Shown here: in pieces, positions 60,101-64,000 of the stretch | How positions within the stretch are numbered: the first letter of the stretch is position 1 | Layout: the number at the start of each line of letters is the position of its first letter | Assembly (NCBI RefSeq): GCF_013363995.1 | Contig: NZ_JABWGO010000001.1 | Coordinates: forward strand, 1,683,222 to 1,747,221 | DNA: 64,000 nt | Origin: Nonomuraea rhodomycinica | GTDB lineage: Bacteria > Actinomycetota > Actinomycetes > Streptosporangiales > Streptosporangiaceae | Reading direction: 5' to 3' | The notes under the pieces: model-generated | What the model was told of the DNA's origin: nothing | The model's input: the letters and a program-made list of their open reading frames with translations, nothing else | Database searches by the model: none | Position numbers and translations under genes: made by a program

Positions 60101-60814
60101 TTAGCGCGGGGCGATCCAGGTGGCCCGGGCCGCGGCGACCAGCGTGCCGTCCACCTCGTAGATGGCGCTCTCGCCGAACAGCTTGCGCCCCTCGCGGCCG
60201 GTGGCGCGGGCCACGGCGGAGTAGGCGCCGCCCGGATAGACACGGCGGTGGATCTGCAGGGTCAGCCGGCCGAGCAGCGCCGACTCGCCGGGCTGGAAGT
60301 GCGCCCAGCCGGTGATGCAGTCGAGGACGGCGCCCACGATGGAGCCGGGCACGCCGTCGGCGTCGGCCACCGTGTGCGGGACCCGCCAGCCGGCCGCCAC
60401 CACATCCTTGCCCTCGACCGGGCCGGGGAAGACGCGCAGGCCGTCACCGGGCTCGCGCAGGCCGCAGGCGAAGCACTCGGGGAAGGCGTGCCCCTTCCAC
60501 CCGGCGAAGCCGGCCTCGGCGCGGGCGGCGTCCTTGAACGGGACGAACTCGGGGGCGTCGAGGTCCTGCGCCACGGGGATGGCCTCGACGAGCAGCCGGT
60601 CGCCGTCGGAGAGGGTGACGGTGTTGGCGACGTGCTCCAGCCGGAGCTCGGTCTCCAGCGGGGTGGGGGCGTGCAGCGTGACCTCGACGGCTGATCGGTT
60701 GTCGTTGAACGCGTCCGCCATGGTCCCGGCTATCCAGCCGCCGTTGGCGGCCCCAGCCGGTCCCCGGAAACGCGCGGGAACGGTCAACACGGTCTGCAGG
60801 GCAGCCGTCGTCAT
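60101..60814 (-). CDS. Hot-dog-fold protein, possible thioesterase
   Basis: 237 residues that look like two hot-dog halves. The N-half has FRGPAGAANGGWIAGTMAD, and the C-half has GSIVGAVLDCITGWAHF and LQIHRRVYPGGAYSAVARAT. FPECFACG, in the middle, adds a CxxC. Tandem hot-dog proteins of this pattern are usually annotated as thioesterase-like; catalytic residues are not certain. The ATG has GGGAGGGTGAGG upstream. It is monocistronic. Confidence 0.75.
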   Translation of the reverse strand: MTTAALQTVLTVPARFRGPAGAANGGWIAGTMADAFNDNRSAVEVTLHAPTPLETELRLEHVANTVTLSDGDRLLVEAIPVAQDLDAPEFVPFKDAARAEAGFAGWKGHAFPECFACGLREPGDGLRVFPGPVEGKDVVAAGWRVPHTVADADGVPGSIVGAVLDCITGWAHFQPGESALLGRLTLQIHRRVYPGGAYSAVARATGREGRKLFGESAIYEVDGTLVAAARATWIAPR

Positions 60815-61378
60815 GCCTCACCCTCCCATATCGCTTCAACAGCGAAAAATCCGGAATTGCATATAAAGCAGGCCGATATTACCGGAGATCCGCACGGCCC
60901 GTACCAGAGGGGCGGCCGCCGGTCAGCCCGCAACAGGACACAACACTCCAGACCCAGCGAAACCTTCCCGCCCCATCCGTACCTGCAGGACGACGGGGCT
61001 GCGCGGCACTGCTCGCGAGAGGATCCGAGGGTGGCGGATCAGCCGTACCCGTAAGATACGGGCGCTAAATTGCACGCATGTGACTTCAGCCCAAGAAGTG
61101 ACGCTGATCACTCCGCGAAGTCCTCTCACGTCATGCGCACCATGCCCGTACCCTCACCCGGGTCAGGCACGGGCCTGAGCCGCGTCGGCCTCCGCACGGC
61201 CCCAGGACCTCGCCCCTCGCCGATCCGATCGGCACGAGCGCCGCGGCGCGGGAAAGGCCAGGCCGCCGGACCGGGAGGTCGCGACGGCGTACTGTCACGG
61301 GTGTGACCATGCCGGCCGGGCGGCCGGAGGGGCGGTCGCGCAGCCGAGCGCCTCGTCACGGTCTCGGAAGGGGAGCGG
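60815..61378. other. Non-coding region, locally AT-rich
   Basis: About 560 bases with no convincing gene. The first 70 bases are noticeably richer in A and T than the rest of the window and should hold the hot-dog gene's promoter. A small dyad CCCGTA-AGA-TACGGG lies at 61048-61062. The open frames present have no start signals. Confidence 0.5.
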
Positions 61379-62017
61379 ATGGACGGCCTCGGCCCCCGCG
61401 CGGTCCTGGTGCCCGACCTCGGCGACGACCTCGCGGTCGCGGTCGGCGCGCTGGAACGGCTGCTGCTGGCGTTGCGGGCCGCCGAGGAGCACGGTGCCGT
61501 GCTGCCCGCTCCCCTGGCGGGCGGCGCCGCGCTCACCGCGCTGCGCCGGCTCTGGCGTGCGGTGGCGCCCACCCAGGGACGTCAGGGGCCGCCTCCGGCC
61601 GGGAGGCTGTACGCGCACGGCGGCCGGACCGAGCTCGTCCCGCTGCGCCTGGTCGACGTCGACCCCCTGGACGTGGCCACCCTGTCGGCCGCCGCGGCGG
61701 CGCGGGGGCGCGGCGCGACCGGCGCGGGCCCGGTGCGCCGGGCGCTGGAGGAGGTCGCCGGCGACCCGCCGGGCGCCGACCTCGTCGTCGCCGCGGCGGG
61801 CTTCAGCGGACTGCTCGACCTGGCCGACACGGGCGAGTCCATCGTGCTGCGGGAACGGCTGGCGGCGGCCGGGCCGGGCGTGGACGTCGTGCTCACCCCC
61901 GTGCAGGAGAACGCCTACCGGGCGACCGTGGAGCGGCTCACGGCGATGTGGCCCGCCCGGCGGCCCGGCCCGCCACCGCCTCAGGGCGGAGGACGCCGCT
62001 CACCGGCGGGATCCTGA
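61379..62017 (+). CDS. Hypothetical protein
   Basis: 212 residues rich in Ala, Leu, Arg and Gly, starting MDGLGPRAVLVPDLGDDLA. I recognise no domain, signal peptide or membrane helix. The C-terminus (from ~190) is Pro/Gly/Arg-rich. The start is supported by GGAAGGGGAG just upstream of the ATG. Overlapping open frames in other phases look like compositional shadows. The coding call rests on the ribosome binding site and codon bias. Confidence 0.55.
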   Translation: MDGLGPRAVLVPDLGDDLAVAVGALERLLLALRAAEEHGAVLPAPLAGGAALTALRRLWRAVAPTQGRQGPPPAGRLYAHGGRTELVPLRLVDVDPLDVATLSAAAAARGRGATGAGPVRRALEEVAGDPPGADLVVAAAGFSGLLDLADTGESIVLRERLAAAGPGVDVVLTPVQENAYRATVERLTAMWPARRPGPPPPQGGGRRSPAGS

Positions 62018-62068
62018 GCGCCGGACGGCCACCATCACGGTCGCCCCGCGCCCCGGACGGCCCGCCTT

Positions 62069-62122
62069 ACGGCCGCCCGTGCCTCGGACAGGCACCGTCA
62101 CGGCCGCCCGTGCCTCGGACAG
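62069..62122. repeat. Duplicated segment (31-bp period) in a non-coding stretch
   Basis: ACGGCCGCCCGTGCCTCGGA plus CAG occurs at 62069-62091 and again at 62100-62122. It lies in a 250-base gap (62018-62268) where I see no gene. Confidence 0.8.
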
Positions 62123-62268
62123 CCGTCGTGGCGGGCTCCTGCGCTCCGGATCGGCGCCGTGATGGACGCACAGGCACCGGACGCCGCGATCGCAGAAGCC
62201 CGGGCACCGGGCGGCGCCGTCACCAGCACCCCAGGCACCGGGCGGCCGTGACGAGGTACAAGCCCGGG

Positions 62269-63285
62269 TCAGGAGACGGCGGGTGGTAGCGGCGGTGGAG
62301 ACGGTGGCGTCAGTGGCGCGGGTGCCGGCGGTGGCGGCAGTGGCGAGGGTGGCGGCGGTGGGGGCGGTCCCAGCACGTCCACCGCCCACGCCGGCCCTGC
62401 CCTGCCGCGCTCGCGCTCGCGCTCGCGCTCACCGAGCCTGCCGGCCTTCCCGGGCCTGTGGGGCCGGTGGCGTCCTTGGGGCCGCCCGACGAACCGCCCG
62501 ACCGCGAGATCCCGCCGGGCGTGCGGGTTCAGGCCGTCGGCGAGGTCGATCGTGGTCGTGACCGCCTTGGCCGCCGTGTCGATCACCACGACCGCGTCCC
62601 CCTGGCCGCTCGTGGCGGTGACGTACGCGTGCCTGCCGTCAGGGTCGAGCGCCACGGCGACGGGAAGGCGGCGGTCCGGGATCGGGATGGTGTCGGTGAC
62701 GGCGTCGGTCACGGTGTTGATCACCGTGATCGCGCCTCCCGCGCGGTTCAGCGTGCCCACGTACAGGCGAGTGCCGTCGCCGGAGACCGCCAGCCCCTGA
62801 GGCGGGCCGTCGCTGACGGGGATGGACGCCTGGAGCCTCCCGGTCGCCGTGTCGATCACGAACACCTGCCCCTTCCCCGCGGCGGTCCCGGCCACGTAGG
62901 CGCGGTGACGGGAGGGATGGACGGCGATCGCCCCGGGCGGCGACGGCAGCGGGACGGCCCTCGTGACCCGCTTGGTCCTGGTGTCGATGACGGTGAGGTT
63001 GCCGGAGGTGCCCTTCGCGTCCCGCGTGACCCCCACGAGCGCGCGGCGCCCGCCGTGGTCGACCGCCACCGCGCCCGGATCGCCGTTCCTGCGGGGTCCC
63101 GCCACGTACGCGAAAGGGGAGAGCCTGGGCGGCCGGACCAGGGCGGCGGGCGTGGCGGCGGCCGGAGCGGGCGGCGGCGGGAGCAGCCCGCAGGCGGCGA
63201 CGGCCACGGCCACGGCCGTCCCGAGCCGGACACCGTGTCGCCACCCCGCCTGCGCGTTCTTGGTCGGCGAGCGCATGAGCCGCAT
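62269..63285 (-). CDS. Secreted YVTN beta-propeller protein with a low-complexity tail
   Basis: 338 residues. A signal peptide (about 20-45, VAVAVAACGLLPPPPAPAAA) precedes propeller repeats with VFVIDTATGRLQASIPV, ITVINTVTDAVTDTIPI and VVVIDTAAKAVTTTIDL. About four blades are visible, fewer than a closed propeller. After GLNPHARRD the sequence turns into Arg/Gly/Glu repeats and a polyproline tail, part of it encoded by a CTCGCG hexamer run. This could be a frameshifted or decayed 3' end. ATG 63285 or ATG 63276 is the start. Confidence 0.65.
   Translation of the reverse strand: MRLMRSPTKNAQAGWRHGVRLGTAVAVAVAACGLLPPPPAPAAATPAALVRPPRLSPFAYVAGPRRNGDPGAVAVDHGGRRALVGVTRDAKGTSGNLTVIDTRTKRVTRAVPLPSPPGAIAVHPSRHRAYVAGTAAGKGQVFVIDTATGRLQASIPVSDGPPQGLAVSGDGTRLYVGTLNRAGGAITVINTVTDAVTDTIPIPDRRLPVAVALDPDGRHAYVTATSGQGDAVVVIDTAAKAVTTTIDLADGLNPHARRDLAVGRFVGRPQGRHRPHRPGKAGRLGERERERERGRAGPAWAVDVLGPPPPPPPSPLPPPPAPAPLTPPSPPPLPPAVS
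62408..62440. repeat. CTCGCG hexamer run in the YVTN gene
   Basis: About four to five copies of CTCGCG, in frame, encoding alternating Arg and Glu in the YVTN protein's tail. Slippage by whole units keeps the frame. Confidence 0.75.
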
Positions 63286-63405
63286 TGTCCGGCACACCTG
63301 ATCGCCGGACGGGGAACGCCTTCCACGTGTCGGGTCAACAACGGGTCTGCGCGAGCAAAGGGATGCCACGCGCGGGTCCGCGCCACGACGGGAACGGCGG
63401 GACCT

Positions 63406-63921
63406 TCAGCTTTCGGAAGGGCGCCAGGCGGCGCGCGGCAGGATCATCGTGATCGACGTCCACCACTCGCCACCGACCTCGATGCTGCGCGGGTGCGTCT
63501 CCTCCGCGCGGAAGCCGAGCCGTTCGTAGATCGTCCTGGCCCGCTCGTTGTGGGCGTAGACCCCCAGCTCGACCTGCTCGACCTCGGGGTCCGCGAAGGC
63601 CACGCCCACCGCGGCCCGGACCATGGCCGCTCCGCGCCCGTGCCCGCGGGCGGAGGGCGCGACCAGCACCATGCCGAGCCGCACCGACCGTCCCCCGGGC
63701 TGGAGGCGCAGCCCGAAGTGCCCCACCGGGGCCCCGTCGGGGTCGGTCGCGACCATGAGGCGGCGATCGGGATCGGCGGCGCGCAGGCCGAGCAGTTGCC
63801 GCCCGTCGAAGGGCCAGCTGAAGGGGGCCTTGCCCGACCAGGTCACCAGCGCCTCGGGGCCGTCGATCCACGACGCCACCACGGGGGCGTCGGCCGGTTC
63901 CAGCGCGCGCACACGTATCAC
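63406..63921 (-). CDS. GNAT-family N-acetyltransferase
   Basis: 171 residues. The acetyl-CoA motif is ARGHGRGAAMVRAAV, preceded by RLGMVLVAPS (motif D/A strand) and followed by ELGVYAHNERARTIYERLGF (motif B), all typical of RimJ/RimL-like enzymes acting on small molecules or protein N-termini. The substrate is unknown. The GTG start at 63921 (MIRVRALEPADAPVV) aligns with the family. It is the last gene of the window; 63922-64000 contains no further gene. Confidence 0.92.
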   Translation of the reverse strand: MIRVRALEPADAPVVASWIDGPEALVTWSGKAPFSWPFDGRQLLGLRAADPDRRLMVATDPDGAPVGHFGLRLQPGGRSVRLGMVLVAPSARGHGRGAAMVRAAVGVAFADPEVEQVELGVYAHNERARTIYERLGFRAEETHPRSIEVGGEWWTSITMILPRAAWRPSES

Positions 63922-64000
63922 GGCTCCAGCCGTACCGCACCGGCGCCCGACCGGTCAAAGAGTGCCGATCGGGGCACGGGGCCCAGCGCCTTTACATCGT

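Overview
The window is chromosomal DNA from a high-GC actinobacterium. The evidence is strong G/C bias at third codon positions, frequent GTG starts, leaderless-type promoters, an actinobacterial bcc-aa3 respiratory gene set, a PspA-PspAA-HtpX-PspAB operon, a GlnR box and GlnE. Gene order (qcr/cta, trpD, adenosine kinase-like, IscA-like, cobS, pepA, E2/lipB/lipA, DUF4191, RDD, glnA, glnE) follows from memory the M. tuberculosis Rv2192-Rv2221 order. The enlarged spacing suggests a filamentous actinomycete (Streptosporangiales-like), but this is an inference. There are no rRNA or tRNA genes, CRISPR arrays, IS elements or prophage genes that I can recognise.

Layout. 1-9.4 kb: the cytochrome bcc-aa3 supercomplex, as ctaE-qcrCAB and ctaCDF, with trpD, a receiver-like gene and an L,D-transpeptidase between. 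9.5-14.4 kb: cysteine desulfurase/TusA, a CBS protein, an AdoK-like kinase, an ErpA/IscA protein and nadA. 14.4-22.6 kb: a SIMPL protein, a DUF998/degenerate hydrolase fusion, the psp envelope-stress operon, DUF3043, an anchored SUKH protein and an aldo/keto reductase. 22.8-28.6 kb: cobU, a lone ABC ATPase, cobS, and a GntR-DUF1648-CPBP operon. 28.6-38.8 kb: pepA, lpd, the lipoylated E2 and lipB/lipA (lipoate is made and used here), with peptidase E, a TIGR01777 protein, an M48-like pseudo-peptidase and DUF4191. 38.8-43.3 kb: methyltransferase, TetR plus TIM-barrel pair, RDD and glnA with a four-site GlnR box.

43.3-54.4 kb is an accessory island between glnA and glnE, genes that are adjacent in M. 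tuberculosis. It holds a two-gene operon for a 1285-residue TPR-CHAT protease and a 966-residue membrane-anchored ATPase with three AAA modules: one FtsH-like (Walker B Glu replaced by Gln), one intact ClpX-like and one dead ClpX-like. A divergent pair encodes a small Cys-rich protein and a membrane protein. An NmrA reductase with a SoxR-type operator, a phosphotransferase-family kinase and a further membrane protein follow. The CHAT/AAA cassette is the best candidate for an undescribed system.

54.4-64 kb: glnE, an HXXEE protein with a perfect palindrome upstream, a class I glutamine amidotransferase, an alpha/beta hydrolase, a hot-dog protein, a hypothetical protein, a YVTN beta-propeller and a GNAT acetyltransferase. 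Short tandem repeats cluster at gene 3' ends here.
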